Assembly (NCBI GenBank): GCA_002842695.1
Contig: PHDT01000021.1
Coordinates: 1-58,304, forward strand
DNA from: Bacteroidetes bacterium HGW-Bacteroidetes-10
GTDB lineage: Bacteria; Bacteroidota; Bacteroidia; Bacteroidales; UBA932
Direction of reading: 5' to 3'
Length of the DNA stretch: 58,304 nt
Shown here piece after piece: positions 33,349 through 42,432 of the stretch. Positions within the stretch are counted from its first letter, which is position 1; each line of letters begins with the position of its first letter. The notes under the pieces are model-generated. The model made no database searches. It saw only the letters and a program-made list of their open reading frames with translations, and had not been told where the DNA came from. Made by a program: the position numbers and the translations under genes.

Positions 33349-34603
33349 GGCTGCGTTACAGGTGCCAAAGGTGCCAGTGCTGAGGTTGTCGTTGGTTATG
33401 CTGACAGCCATGTTGCTGCCTTTGAATCTGCCGGCGCAGAGTGATGCGGGGCTTAAGTTTAAGGGTCAGCTGAGCGGGTGGGGGAGTTATTCGTCGGGGG
33501 CTGAGTTTCCGGTGATGGTTGGCGGGAGGTATCTGCCTCAGCTTAACCTGGAGCTGCCACTGGTAAAAAATCTTAATTCAGATACTCTTAACTTAGACTC
33601 AGGCAGGAAAAGTATTGGTATCAAAGGGCTTAGGTTTGATGCTGAGGTTGCTGGGAATCTTTACGGGAGTCTGGAGATGTTTGGCGGGGGTGAGCTGCCA
33701 TCGGATGATGATTACAGATGGAGGGGAGATGTGAAGTTGTACAGGGGATGGGTGAGGCTCTCTTCTGATAAGGCTGAGATTAGGGTCGGTCTGCAGAAGA
33801 TCAATTTTGGGAGTGCAATGATGCTGCGTCCGCTTATGTGGTTTGATACAATGGATCCGCGTGATCCGCTTCAGCTTACGGATGGTGTGTGGGGAGCAAT
33901 GGGGCGGTACTATTTCGGGAATAATGCAAATATCTGGGTGTGGGGATTGCTGGGTAATTCTAAGCTGAAGCCGTTTGAGACTCTGCCTTCTGAGAGATGG
34001 TCTCCTGAGTTTGGGGGCAGGGTTCAGGTTCCTGTCGGGTCGGGAGAGGCTGCCTTCACCTTCCACAGACGCAAAATGGATCTTCCGCTGTTTGAGAATA
34101 AATATGAAAATAAATATGGCCTCGATGTTCGCTTTGACTATGAGGTTGGTTTCTGGGCAGAGGCTGCTCTTATAAACAAGCGCGCTCCGCTGGGAATTGC
34201 ATCTAATCAGGAGCTCATTACCCTTGGGGCCGATTATACTTTTGGAATTGGGAACGGGCTGGGAGTATCGGCAGAGCATATGCTGATAGCTTCGGGCGGG
34301 AAGGCATTTGAGTTTTCTGCAACCGCGAACCTTTCGGCATTCAGCCTTAACTACCCCCTTGGCATGGACGATAATATCAGCCTTATGTTTTATTATGACT
34401 GGAGGGGCGAAAATCTCTTCAATTTTGTGAGGTGGAAACACAGAGTGTCGTTTGGGGATCTCTTCGTAATGGCTTTTGCAAATCCGGAGCTGACTGAGAA
34501 TCCGCTTCTGCCGGGGAGCAGTGCCGGGAGTGCTGTTATGTCCGGCCTGGGAATTCAGGTAATGCTTGTACTTAATCATCAGACAAAATCAAAAATCCGA
34601 TAA
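33317..34603 (+). CDS. Outer-membrane porin-like protein of the TetR/ABC operon
   Basis: Up to 428 residues. The ATG at 33317 lies in R2-3, and the first 15 or so residues (MIFDTLPLRSKAALQ) are repeat-derived. A signal-like stretch (VLRLSLVMLTAMLLPLNLPAQ) begins later, so a GTG at 33371 may be the original start. The body has alternating amphipathic strands (LKFKGQLSGWGSYSS, GLRFDAEVAGNLYGSLEMFGG, KLYRGWVRLSSDKAEIRVGLQKINFGS, NISLMFYYDWRGENLFNFVRWKHRVSF). This resembles phosphate- or alginate-type porins, but no named family is certain. It probably provides the outer-membrane step for the ABC system 3 bp downstream. Confidence 0.72.
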   Translation: MIFDTLPLRSKAALQVPKVPVLRLSLVMLTAMLLPLNLPAQSDAGLKFKGQLSGWGSYSSGAEFPVMVGGRYLPQLNLELPLVKNLNSDTLNLDSGRKSIGIKGLRFDAEVAGNLYGSLEMFGGGELPSDDDYRWRGDVKLYRGWVRLSSDKAEIRVGLQKINFGSAMMLRPLMWFDTMDPRDPLQLTDGVWGAMGRYYFGNNANIWVWGLLGNSKLKPFETLPSERWSPEFGGRVQVPVGSGEAAFTFHRRKMDLPLFENKYENKYGLDVRFDYEVGFWAEAALINKRAPLGIASNQELITLGADYTFGIGNGLGVSAEHMLIASGGKAFEFSATANLSAFSLNYPLGMDDNISLMFYYDWRGENLFNFVRWKHRVSFGDLFVMAFANPELTENPLLPGSSAGSAVMSGLGIQVMLVLNHQTKSKIR

Positions 34604-34606
34604 TTT

Positions 34607-35305
34607 ATGGAAAACAACAAAATCGTACTGCTTGAGGGAGTTTGCAAACGATTCCCTGCGGGAAAGACAGAGTTCACAGCCCTGAGCAACATTTCGCTCT
34701 CCTTCGGGAAGGGTGAGTTTGCGGGACTGGTTGGCCCGAGCGGGTCGGGAAAGACAACCCTGCTCAATATAATCGGCTCCCTGGATACCCCTTCTGAGGG
34801 TACAGCAGATGTGCTGGGAAAGAGAATCAACCTTCTCTCCCACAAAGAGGCTGCGCAGCTCAGAAATTACGGAATTGGCTTTATTTTTCAGACCTACAAC
34901 CTGCTTCCGGTCTATTCAGTTTACGACAATGTAGAATTTGCCCTGCTCCTTCAGAAGATGAGTTCAGAGGCGAGAAAAAAGGCGGTAATGGAGGCACTGG
35001 AATGGGTGGGCCTTACAGAGAAGGTTAAGTCGAGACCATCTATGCTTTCGGGCGGAGAGTGCCAGCGGGTGGCAATTGCAAGGGCTATTGTAAAGAAACC
35101 TCAGCTGGTGCTGGCAGATGAGCCATCGGCAAACCTCGACTCCAAAAATTCTCACCACATTGTTCAGACAATGAAGAGAATCAACAAAGAGCTTGGGACT
35201 ACATTCATCTTCTCAACTCATGACGAGAAGGTGATGCAGTATCTTGACAGAATAATCTACCTGAAGGACGGAATGGTAGATAAAGACGAAACAGTTAATA
35301 AATAG
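34607..35305 (+). CDS. LolD/MacB-type ABC transporter ATPase
   Basis: 232 residues. Walker A GPSGSGKTTLLNIIGSL, Q-loop GIGFIFQTYNLLPVYS, signature MLSGGECQRVAIARA, Walker B LVLADEPSANLD and switch His (STHDEKVM) are all intact. It groups by motif with the LolD/MacB/FtsE class that works with FtsX-like permeases and uses ATP for periplasmic mechanical work rather than channel transport. It starts 3 bp after the outer-membrane protein gene and is followed after 6 bp by the first permease. Confidence 0.94.
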   Translation: MENNKIVLLEGVCKRFPAGKTEFTALSNISLSFGKGEFAGLVGPSGSGKTTLLNIIGSLDTPSEGTADVLGKRINLLSHKEAAQLRNYGIGFIFQTYNLLPVYSVYDNVEFALLLQKMSSEARKKAVMEALEWVGLTEKVKSRPSMLSGGECQRVAIARAIVKKPQLVLADEPSANLDSKNSHHIVQTMKRINKELGTTFIFSTHDEKVMQYLDRIIYLKDGMVDKDETVNK

Positions 35306-35311
35306 AAAGTT

Positions 35312-36535
35312 ATGTTAACATTTATACTGGCTTTCAGAAATCTCATGGGCTCAGGGAAGAGGACATGGCTAAATGTTTCGGTTCTCTCGCTGGCATTTGT
35401 TGTAATCATTTTTTACAACGGATTGCTGGAGGGGTGGAACGTTCAGGCCCGTACCGATACCATGGCATGGGAGACAGGAAACGGAAGGCTCAGCCATCCG
35501 CTTTTTGACCAGTTTGACCCCTTCACACTTGCCGATTCTCATGGCAAAACAGATGAGGGGCTGCTGACACTTCTGGGTAAGGATGCATCTCCTGTACTCA
35601 TTACTCAGGCTACGGCATATCCCAACGGAAGGCTCTTCAATGTCCTTCTGAAGGGAATTGATACAAGGCAGACTTTACTCTCTGTTCCGGTAAGGCTGAT
35701 GGACTCTCTTGCCTCTGCCGGTGAGGGCGGAGTTATTCCTGCCGTGATTGGCGACAGAATGGCTAAGGCTGCAAAGCTAAAGGCGGGCGACATGATGGTT
35801 GTGAGATGGCGAGATGCAAACGGAACTTTTGATGCAAGGGAGGTTATGATTGCAGAGGTGTTCAGAACAAATGTTCCCTCTGTGGATGTCTCTCAGGTGT
35901 GGATTCCTCTTGAGTATCTCCGCGAGATGACATCTATGTACGGCGAGGCAACATATATAACTCTCAGCAAGGAGGGTGTTGCAAAGCTGAATGGTGCCGC
36001 CGACGACAAACTTCCCGCCTCCGGTGAACTTTACAAGGGGTGGAGGTATGAAGATGAGGATGCCCTGATGCATGAAATTGACACGGTTATTAAAGCAAAG
36101 AAGGGGAGTTCAACTGTAATCTCAATGCTTCTGTTATGTATTGCGCTTCTGGCAATTTTTGACACTCAGATTCTTTCAATATTCAGAAGGCAGAAGGAGA
36201 TTGGGACCTACATTGCTCTTGGCATGACAAGGCTTAAAGTTGTTGGAATATTTACAATTGAGGGGACAATTCACTCTGTACTTGCAATAGCACTTGGAAC
36301 CCTTTGGGGTATGCCGCTGCTAAAGTGGATTCAGCATACAGGAATCCCTATGCCTTCCAATACAGACCAGGCGGGGCTGGCGATAGCAGACAAGATTGTT
36401 CCGGTATACAGTGCGGGAATGTTGCTTGCAACGGTACTTTTGGTGGTAATCTCTTCGCTTGTGGTGAGCTATATTCCGGCCAGAAAGATCTCAAAAATGA
36501 AACCTACTGAAGCTTTAAAAGGAAAACTGGTATGA
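35312..36535 (+). CDS. FtsX-like ABC permease 1
   Basis: 407 residues with the MacB/LolC layout: N-terminal helix (TWLNVSVLSLAFVVIIFYNGLL), a large periplasmic domain (about 45-265) and three C-terminal helices ending SYIPARKISKMKPTEALKGKLV, the usual PxEAL end. It overlaps the next permease by 4 bp (ATGA), so the two should form a heterodimer with the ATPase. A role in lipid or lipoprotein extraction is suggested by the LolA-like gene of the same operon. Confidence 0.92.
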   Translation: MLTFILAFRNLMGSGKRTWLNVSVLSLAFVVIIFYNGLLEGWNVQARTDTMAWETGNGRLSHPLFDQFDPFTLADSHGKTDEGLLTLLGKDASPVLITQATAYPNGRLFNVLLKGIDTRQTLLSVPVRLMDSLASAGEGGVIPAVIGDRMAKAAKLKAGDMMVVRWRDANGTFDAREVMIAEVFRTNVPSVDVSQVWIPLEYLREMTSMYGEATYITLSKEGVAKLNGAADDKLPASGELYKGWRYEDEDALMHEIDTVIKAKKGSSTVISMLLLCIALLAIFDTQILSIFRRQKEIGTYIALGMTRLKVVGIFTIEGTIHSVLAIALGTLWGMPLLKWIQHTGIPMPSNTDQAGLAIADKIVPVYSAGMLLATVLLVVISSLVVSYIPARKISKMKPTEALKGKLV

Positions 36536-37806
36536 AAAAATTTCTGTTGAAAGGTATATTGCACGACAGGGGGAGGAGCCTTCTCCCGGTAATTGTTGTG
36601 GCTACCGGAGCAATGCTCACGGTTCTGCTCTACAGCTGGCTTACAGGTGTTATGGGCGAATCCCTGGAGATGAGTTCAAACTTCATGACCGGAGATGTCA
36701 AGGTTACTACAAGGGCCTACGCTGCAGATGCAGACCAGTTTCCCAATGATCTGGCAATTCTTGATTCTGATCTTCTTGTTGAGGAGCTTCGCAAAGAAGA
36801 GCCGGCTGTAGACTGGGTTTCGCGAATAAGATTTGGTGCGCTTGCAGACTTTCCGGACTCTGCGGGAGAGACAAGAGGGCAGGGGCCTGTAGCCGGCTGG
36901 GCGATAGATCTCTTTTCTGAGGGGTCTCTGGAGGCTCAGCGATTCAATCTGGCTGCCTCTGTTGTAAGAGGAGCGATGCCGGATTCGCCCGGAGAGTGTC
37001 TCATTTCTGAAGATCTTGCTTCGCGGTTTAATGTTGAGCCGGGAGAGGAGTTTACACTCTTTGGAACAACTATGGAGGGCGGATTCTCTTTCACCAACTT
37101 TATTGTAGCCGGCACAGTACGCTTTGGTTCGGCAGGGCTGGACAGGGGCGCTGTTGTCATTGACCTGAACGATGCACGGAATGCATTTGCCATGCAGGGA
37201 GCAACAGGTGAGATTCTGGGATATCTGCCGGAAACCTATTTTGACGAAGAGGAGGCAGAGGCGGTTAAAGCTAAGCTGAATGCCGGATGGGCTGCTGACA
37301 CAGATGAGTTTGCGCCGGTTGCACAAACCCTGCGGGATATGCCCGGAATGGGAGACCTGCTCGACTATACTAAATCTATAAGTGGCTTTATGATCTTCAT
37401 ATTTGTCTCTGCAATGACAATTGTTCTCTGGAACGGAGGGCTGCTTGGCGGGCTGAGGCGCTATACAGAATTTGGTGTCCGTATTGCTCTGGGTGAAGAT
37501 AAGGGTCACATATACCGCTCCCTGCTCTGGGAGGCTCTTATGATTGGAACTATAGGTTCTGTAATTGGAACAACAATAGGAGTAGTAATAGCCACATCAC
37601 TCAACATTCACGGAATTGACATATCGGGAATGATGAAGAATGCAACCATGCTCATGCCTTCAATTGTTCGTCCGGCTGTTGATTCTGTGATTTACTACAT
37701 AGGCTTTATTCCGGGAGTTTTCTCAATGGTTTTGGGCAATGCACTTGCCGGAGCCGGAATCTACAAACGCGAAACAGCCAGGTTGTTCAATGAACTGGAA
37801 GTTTGA
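36532..37806 (+). CDS. FtsX-like ABC permease 2
   Basis: 424 residues. N-terminal helix (LLPVIVVATGAMLTVLLYSWL), periplasmic domain (about 45-270) and C-terminal helices around ISGFMIFIFVSAMTIVLWNGGLLGGLRRYTEFGVRIALGEDKGHIYRSLLWE, which contains the coupling region. The end (YKRETARLFNELEV) lacks the PxEALR motif of permease 1. It is translationally coupled to permease 1 and followed 42 bp later by the LolA-like gene. Confidence 0.92.
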   Translation: MKKFLLKGILHDRGRSLLPVIVVATGAMLTVLLYSWLTGVMGESLEMSSNFMTGDVKVTTRAYAADADQFPNDLAILDSDLLVEELRKEEPAVDWVSRIRFGALADFPDSAGETRGQGPVAGWAIDLFSEGSLEAQRFNLAASVVRGAMPDSPGECLISEDLASRFNVEPGEEFTLFGTTMEGGFSFTNFIVAGTVRFGSAGLDRGAVVIDLNDARNAFAMQGATGEILGYLPETYFDEEEAEAVKAKLNAGWAADTDEFAPVAQTLRDMPGMGDLLDYTKSISGFMIFIFVSAMTIVLWNGGLLGGLRRYTEFGVRIALGEDKGHIYRSLLWEALMIGTIGSVIGTTIGVVIATSLNIHGIDISGMMKNATMLMPSIVRPAVDSVIYYIGFIPGVFSMVLGNALAGAGIYKRETARLFNELEV

Positions 37807-37848
37807 CGATTATTTAACATGAAAAATATATAAAAAATAGATAATCAA

Positions 37849-38694
37849 ATGTTTAATAAAAATATTGAAACAATAAAGAGATTCCAGAATTCTCACCTTA
37901 AAGCAAAATCCCGGATTATGTTTTCACACAACGGAGCGCTTATGCTTGCCGTAATACTCTTCTCAGTAATCCTGCCCGGCGGTTCGCACGCCCGCTCCGC
38001 GCGCGGCGAACAGACCCAGCAATCCGGCGAATCCATCCTCCGCAAGGTAGACCAGAACCTCTCCTCAAAAAACAGAATTTTTGAATCGTCAATGATTATC
38101 CACGGGCGGCGGTCGGACCGGACAGTCACATCCCGCAGCTGGAGCGAAGGAGACAAAAAATCATTCAGCGAATATCTCTCGCCCGCCGCCGAAGCCGGCA
38201 CCAAAATGCTTAAACTCGAGGGTCAGCTCTGGATCTACACCCCATCCGCAGACAGAACCATCCAGATTTCAGGGCATATGCTCCGCCAGTCAGTTATGGG
38301 TTCAGACCTCTCCTACGAAGATATGATGGATGACAGAAAGCTGACAGATATTTACGATTCCAGAGTTGTTTCCAAAGATACGCTTCAGGGCAGGGATGTG
38401 CTCATCCTCGAACTAACCGCCCGCGTCACCGACGTAGCCTACCACCGCCAGAAGATGTGGATTGATGCCGAACGCTTCGTGCCACTCCGCCAGGAGATGT
38501 ATGCAAAGAGCGGTCAGCTTCTCAAGCGCATGGAGCTTAAAGATGTCGAACGAATTCAGGGCAGGTGGTTTCCAAAAACCATGATTTATAAAGATATGCT
38601 CAAGGAGGGAAAGGGAACTGAGTTCAGGATGACGAAAATTCAGTTTGACCAGCAGATTCCGGCGCACATCTTTACAAAAGCGTCGCTTAGGTAG
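37849..38694 (+). CDS. LolA-like outer-membrane lipoprotein-sorting protein
   Basis: 281 residues from the first ATG; MFSHNGALMLAVILFSVILPG (37918) is an alternative start giving a conventional signal peptide. The mature part is a single beta-sheet domain with LolA-like family features: SYEDMMDDRKLTDIYDS, LILELTARVTDVAYHRQKMWIDAERFVPLRQEMY and RWFPKTMIYKDMLKEGKGTEF. Such proteins shuttle lipid-modified cargo across the periplasm. A stretch near 37970-38250 is richer in G+C and in C-ending codons than its neighbours. It closes the TetR/ABC operon and is followed by a terminator-like hairpin. Confidence 0.88.
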   Translation: MFNKNIETIKRFQNSHLKAKSRIMFSHNGALMLAVILFSVILPGGSHARSARGEQTQQSGESILRKVDQNLSSKNRIFESSMIIHGRRSDRTVTSRSWSEGDKKSFSEYLSPAAEAGTKMLKLEGQLWIYTPSADRTIQISGHMLRQSVMGSDLSYEDMMDDRKLTDIYDSRVVSKDTLQGRDVLILELTARVTDVAYHRQKMWIDAERFVPLRQEMYAKSGQLLKRMELKDVERIQGRWFPKTMIYKDMLKEGKGTEFRMTKIQFDQQIPAHIFTKASLR

Positions 38695-38726
38695 AGTATC
38701 AAGTAAGAATATATATTCTTGTTCAG

Positions 38727-38755
38727 AAGGGGGTGCTTAGATACACCTCCCTTTT
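38727..38755 (+). terminator. Terminator of the TetR/ABC/LolA operon
   Basis: AAGGGGGTG, loop of eight, CACCTCCCTT, then TTT. The stem of nine pairs has one bulged T. It lies 33 bp past the stop codon of the LolA-like gene. Confidence 0.5.
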
Positions 38756-38772
38756 CACGTTTTTGCTTTAAG

Positions 38773-38870
38773 ACCCGTAAGGCTGCAACTCGCAGATAGC
38801 CAGCTATAGCCACTTTGTCCCCGCGGATGATCTGCGGGGACAAAGTGCTACTCGCACACTTACAGCAACT
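38773..38870. repeat. R1-D: fourth R1 copy, right end decayed
   Basis: The left end acccgtaaggctgcaact and the core CACTTTGTCCCCGCGG..TGCGGGGACAAAGTG are clear. The core differs by one base per arm from R1-B/C (gatgatctgcgggg), and the right end is degenerate (cttacagcaact). Confidence 0.8.
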
Positions 38871-38959
38871 CTTTAAAGAAATATGTTGTGTTATGATGCA
38901 AATGCCGTTTTAAATGATTACATTACTAAAATTATTTTTTGTTTGATATTCAATTATTT

Positions 38960-39544
38960 ATGAAGCTATTTATCAAACACATGGTTAGTAGTCGCTGCAA
39001 AATGGTGGTGAAAGAGGAGCTTAACAAGCTGGGGCTTTTTTTCATTATTGTAGATATTGGCGAGGTTAATTTAATGGAGGACATCACTCCTGAGCAGCAG
39101 GAAGAGTTCAGGGCCGGCTTGCTTAAATATGGGCTGGAGTTAATGGAAGACAAGAAGTCTGTTCTTATAGAAAAAATCAAGAACATTATCATTGATATGG
39201 TTCACTATAAGGAGGAGGTCATTAAAATTAAGTTTTCGGATTATCTGAGTGAAAAACTTAATCACGATTATACATATTTGTCAAATTTGTTTTCAGAGGT
39301 ACAGGGAGTTACTATCGAACAATTTATCATTGCACATAAGGTTGAGCGCATTAAAGAGATGCTCATCTATGATGAATTAAACATTTCAGAAATTGCGTGG
39401 AAACTGAACTACAGCAGTGTAGCTCACCTCTCCAATCAGTTTAAAAAGGTTACCGGGCTTTCGCCCTCTCATTTTAAGAAGTTAAAGGAAATAAGAAGAA
39501 GACCAATTGAGGATATTGGCAAAAAACAAAATGACCAAAATTAA
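38960..39544 (+). CDS. AraC-type HTH regulator with small N-terminal domain
   Basis: 194 residues from the ATG; an upstream in-frame TTG is less likely. The N-terminal part (about 1-85; MVSSRCKMVVKEELNKLGLFF) resembles the ferredoxin-like, heavy-metal-associated-type fold seen in some Bacteroidota AraC proteins, but only one Cys of a CxxC-like site is present. The C-terminal HTH pair (about 95-185; TIEQFIIAHKVERIKEMLIYDELNISEIAWKLNYSSVAHLSNQFKKVTGLSPSHFKK) is a standard AraC domain. Its 3' end overlaps the hybrid-kinase start by 14 bp, so the two are co-translated. Confidence 0.88.
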   Translation: MKLFIKHMVSSRCKMVVKEELNKLGLFFIIVDIGEVNLMEDITPEQQEEFRAGLLKYGLELMEDKKSVLIEKIKNIIIDMVHYKEEVIKIKFSDYLSEKLNHDYTYLSNLFSEVQGVTIEQFIIAHKVERIKEMLIYDELNISEIAWKLNYSSVAHLSNQFKKVTGLSPSHFKKLKEIRRRPIEDIGKKQNDQN

Positions 39545-41972
39545 TTCTATAGTATCTCAGCACAGAGACAGTTTGATGGATGCCATTCTTGATCCCCTAG
39601 TTGTTATTGATAAAGGCGGAAAGATTACAGAAACAAACAGTGCAATGGAGATTATTTCGGGCTATGAAGGTTCACAGCTCGCCGGTAAGGAGTTCTTCGG
39701 ATATTTTACTGATATTCCAAAAGCGCAGAATATCTGTGCAGAAGTTTTTGCAAAAGGATCTGTTAAAGACTCGTTTCTCACATTTAAACATATGGATGGG
39801 AAACATACCGACATATTGTTTAACGGGTCTGTTTTCAATGATGAAAAAGGCAAATTGTCCGGAGCAGTTATAGTTGTAAGAGACATTGCAGAGCACAAAT
39901 GGGCTCTGGAGCTGCTTCATGCAAACAAGGAGCTGGCCCTGCAAAATAAGGAGAATGAGAAGAGAGCAGCAGCGTTAATACTGGCAAACTACGCCCGTGG
40001 CCTTATAGAAGCAAGCAGAGATCCGCTGGTAACAATCAGCCCTGAGGGCAAAATTACCGACATGAACGAAGCTTTGGCGAATGTCACAGGCATGACCCGC
40101 GAAGAGCTCAGGGGAACAGATTTCTTCGATTATTTTACCGAGCCTCAAAAAGCCAGAGAGGTATATCAGGAGGTATTTGCAAAGGGGTTTGTGGCCGATT
40201 CGCCACTGACCCTGCGGCATATTGAGGGTAAGCTCACGGATGTTCTTTTCAATGGTTCAGTATATAAGGACAACATAGGAAATGTGGTTGGAGTTGTAAT
40301 TGTTGCCAGAGATACAACAGAGCAGCAAAAACTCACCAAAGAACTTACAGAGGCTATTGTATTTGCAGAACTTGCAACAGGTTTTGCAGAAGAGGCGAGG
40401 GTCAAGGCAGAGAATGCCACTCTCATTGCAGAAAGTGCTGTCAAATCAAAACAACAATTTCTGTCAAATATGAGCCATGAGATCCGCACCCCTATGAATG
40501 CTATTATAGGATTTACAAAGGTGTTGTTAAAGACAGAACTTACGGCAAGGCAGAAGGAGTACTTAACAGCAATTAAACTGAGCGGGGATGCATTAATTGT
40601 ACTCATAAACGATATTCTTGACCTTGCGAAGGTAGACGCGGGAAAAATGGTTTTTGAGCAGGTGCCATTTAAAATGACCACTTCGTTATCTGCTATGCTC
40701 CATTTATTCGAAACCAAAATACACGAGAAGAATTTAAAGCTTACACGAGATTTCGACAGTAAAATCCCTGATATTCTCGTAGGTGACCCGGTTCGCCTGC
40801 ATCAGATTATTATAAATCTGGTAAGCAACGCCGTGAAGTTCACCAATAAGGGTAAGATTACAATGTCAGTACGACTTATAAGTGAAGATGATGAAAAAGT
40901 GAAGGTTCTCTTTTCTGTTTCAGATACGGGAATTGGAATACCGGAAAACAAGATTGAGAGAATATTTGAAAACTTCCAGCAGGCATCAAGCGGAACTTCA
41001 AGACTATATGGAGGTACCGGGCTTGGACTTGCAATTGTCAAACAGCTGGTTGAAGCCCAGAACGGAACTATCACCGTGAAAAGCAAAGTTGGCGAGGGGT
41101 CTGTTTTCAGCTTTGAGCTGGATTTTCTGAAATCAGGCGCAGAGTTATGCATTGAGCCGGAAATTGAAGAGTTTGAAGGAGACCTGAAGAATGTAAGAGT
41201 CCTGGTGGCCGAAGATATTCCGCTTAATCAGCTTCTTATGAAAACACTTCTGGATGATTTTGGATTTGAATGTGAGATAGCTGAGAACGGACGCATTGCT
41301 GTTGAAAAGCTTAAAAACAAAGCATTCACCATTGTGCTTATGGACCTCCAGATGCCCGATATGAATGGCTTTGAAGCAACAGATTATATCAGAAATGAGC
41401 TGAAATCTGATATACCAATAATTGCTCTCACTGCAGATGTTACTACTGTTGACCTTGAAAAATGCAAGGCTGTGGGGATGAATGACTATATAGCAAAGCC
41501 GGTTGATGAGAGATTACTGTACGGGAAAATTGTGGGAGCTGTAAAAAAATCGGTCGCATCAGATGGATTCAGAGCAGAAGAGCAGGAGCCTTCAGAAGGC
41601 ATGAAGTTTAAATACACAGACCTTGAATATCTGAACCGCAGAACAAAATCCAATCCATTACTTATGAAGGAGATGATCACACTTTATCTGGATCAGACTC
41701 CTATCCTTGTAAATACGATGAAGAGAAGTATGCAGGATAAGGATTGGGAGTCTTTATATTCGGCAGTTCATAAGCTTATTCCCTCTTTTTCAATAATGGG
41801 AATCAGCACCAATTTTGAGAATATGGCAAAGAAGGTTCAGGAGTATGCAAGCACAAGGCAGCAGACAGATGGAGTCCGCGATATGGTTATGCAGCTGGAA
41901 ATTGTTTGCAGCAAAGCATGTGAAGAATTAAAAGAGGAATTAATTTCAATAAAGAACGGAAATAATGAGTAA
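39531..41972 (+). CDS. Hybrid histidine kinase: PAS-PAS-HisKA-HATPase-REC-Hpt
   Basis: 813 residues from MTKINSIVSQ, cytosolic. Two closely similar PAS domains (about 10-125 and 145-265; shared FDYFTEP/FGYFTDI, VFAKG, LFNGSV) look like an internal duplication. HisKA has MSHEIRTPMNAIIGF (His316); HATPase motifs are NAVKF, DTGIGIP and GTGLGLAIVKQL. The receiver has VLMDLQMPD (Asp605), and a C-terminal Hpt domain contains AVHKLIPSF (His747). All parts of an internal His-Asp-His relay are therefore present. The Hpt could pass phosphate to the single-domain receiver encoded by the next, overlapping gene. Confidence 0.93.
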   Translation: MTKINSIVSQHRDSLMDAILDPLVVIDKGGKITETNSAMEIISGYEGSQLAGKEFFGYFTDIPKAQNICAEVFAKGSVKDSFLTFKHMDGKHTDILFNGSVFNDEKGKLSGAVIVVRDIAEHKWALELLHANKELALQNKENEKRAAALILANYARGLIEASRDPLVTISPEGKITDMNEALANVTGMTREELRGTDFFDYFTEPQKAREVYQEVFAKGFVADSPLTLRHIEGKLTDVLFNGSVYKDNIGNVVGVVIVARDTTEQQKLTKELTEAIVFAELATGFAEEARVKAENATLIAESAVKSKQQFLSNMSHEIRTPMNAIIGFTKVLLKTELTARQKEYLTAIKLSGDALIVLINDILDLAKVDAGKMVFEQVPFKMTTSLSAMLHLFETKIHEKNLKLTRDFDSKIPDILVGDPVRLHQIIINLVSNAVKFTNKGKITMSVRLISEDDEKVKVLFSVSDTGIGIPENKIERIFENFQQASSGTSRLYGGTGLGLAIVKQLVEAQNGTITVKSKVGEGSVFSFELDFLKSGAELCIEPEIEEFEGDLKNVRVLVAEDIPLNQLLMKTLLDDFGFECEIAENGRIAVEKLKNKAFTIVLMDLQMPDMNGFEATDYIRNELKSDIPIIALTADVTTVDLEKCKAVGMNDYIAKPVDERLLYGKIVGAVKKSVASDGFRAEEQEPSEGMKFKYTDLEYLNRRTKSNPLLMKEMITLYLDQTPILVNTMKRSMQDKDWESLYSAVHKLIPSFSIMGISTNFENMAKKVQEYASTRQQTDGVRDMVMQLEIVCSKACEELKEELISIKNGNNE

Positions 41973-42405
41973 CGAAAAAAAGATAAAGCTTTTTTTAGTA
42001 GATGACGATCCCCTGTACTTAAAAATGCTGGAGATTGAATTGGGTAGTAAAAATGAATTTATAATTGAGTCATTTCCTACGGGTGAATTATGCCTTCAAA
42101 ATTTGCATAAAAAGCCAGATGTAATTGTTCTGGACTATTTTCTGGACAATTTTGATAAAAGCGCCATGAATGGAATTCAGGTTCTTGACGAAATTAAATC
42201 CGGTAATCCTGAAATTTCTGTAGTAATACTATCTTCTCAGGACAAGATTGATGTAGCTGTAAATTGTATTCACCATAAAGCATTTGATTACATTGTAAAG
42301 AGCGAAACAGCATTTATAAGACTTAAGAAAGCCATTGCCGTTATAACACATATAAAAAAAACAGAGAAAGCGTTAAACTGGTATATGGAAGTTACCAGTA
42401 AGTAA
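41965..42405 (+). CDS. Single-domain response regulator
   Basis: 146 residues consisting of one REC domain: FLVDDDPLYLKMLEIEL (acidic pocket), VIVLDYFLD (phospho-acceptor Asp57), VVILSSQDKIDVA and YIVKSETAF (conserved Lys). No output domain follows, so it acts by protein contact or as a phosphate shuttle, like Spo0F or CheY. Its ATG lies 8 bp inside the 3' end of the hybrid-kinase gene, making this the best-supported kinase partner in the window. A strong terminator follows. Confidence 0.92.
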   Translation: MSNEKKIKLFLVDDDPLYLKMLEIELGSKNEFIIESFPTGELCLQNLHKKPDVIVLDYFLDNFDKSAMNGIQVLDEIKSGNPEISVVILSSQDKIDVAVNCIHHKAFDYIVKSETAFIRLKKAIAVITHIKKTEKALNWYMEVTSK

Positions 42406-42432
42406 ATAAGTTCTCTTATAATAACGGAAATG

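Noticed and set aside
33599..34579. 326-codon open frame on the minus strand, antisense to the outer-membrane protein gene
   Set aside because: The plus-strand gene has clear strand periodicity and operon context, while the antisense product is His/Pro/Ser-rich with no domain.
36676..37509. 277-codon antisense frame inside permease 2
   Set aside because: The permease frame is unambiguous, and the antisense protein has no recognisable feature.
1924..38870. R1/R2/R3 repeats as CRISPR arrays
   Set aside because: Copies are single, far apart and internally palindromic, with no regular spacers and no cas genes.
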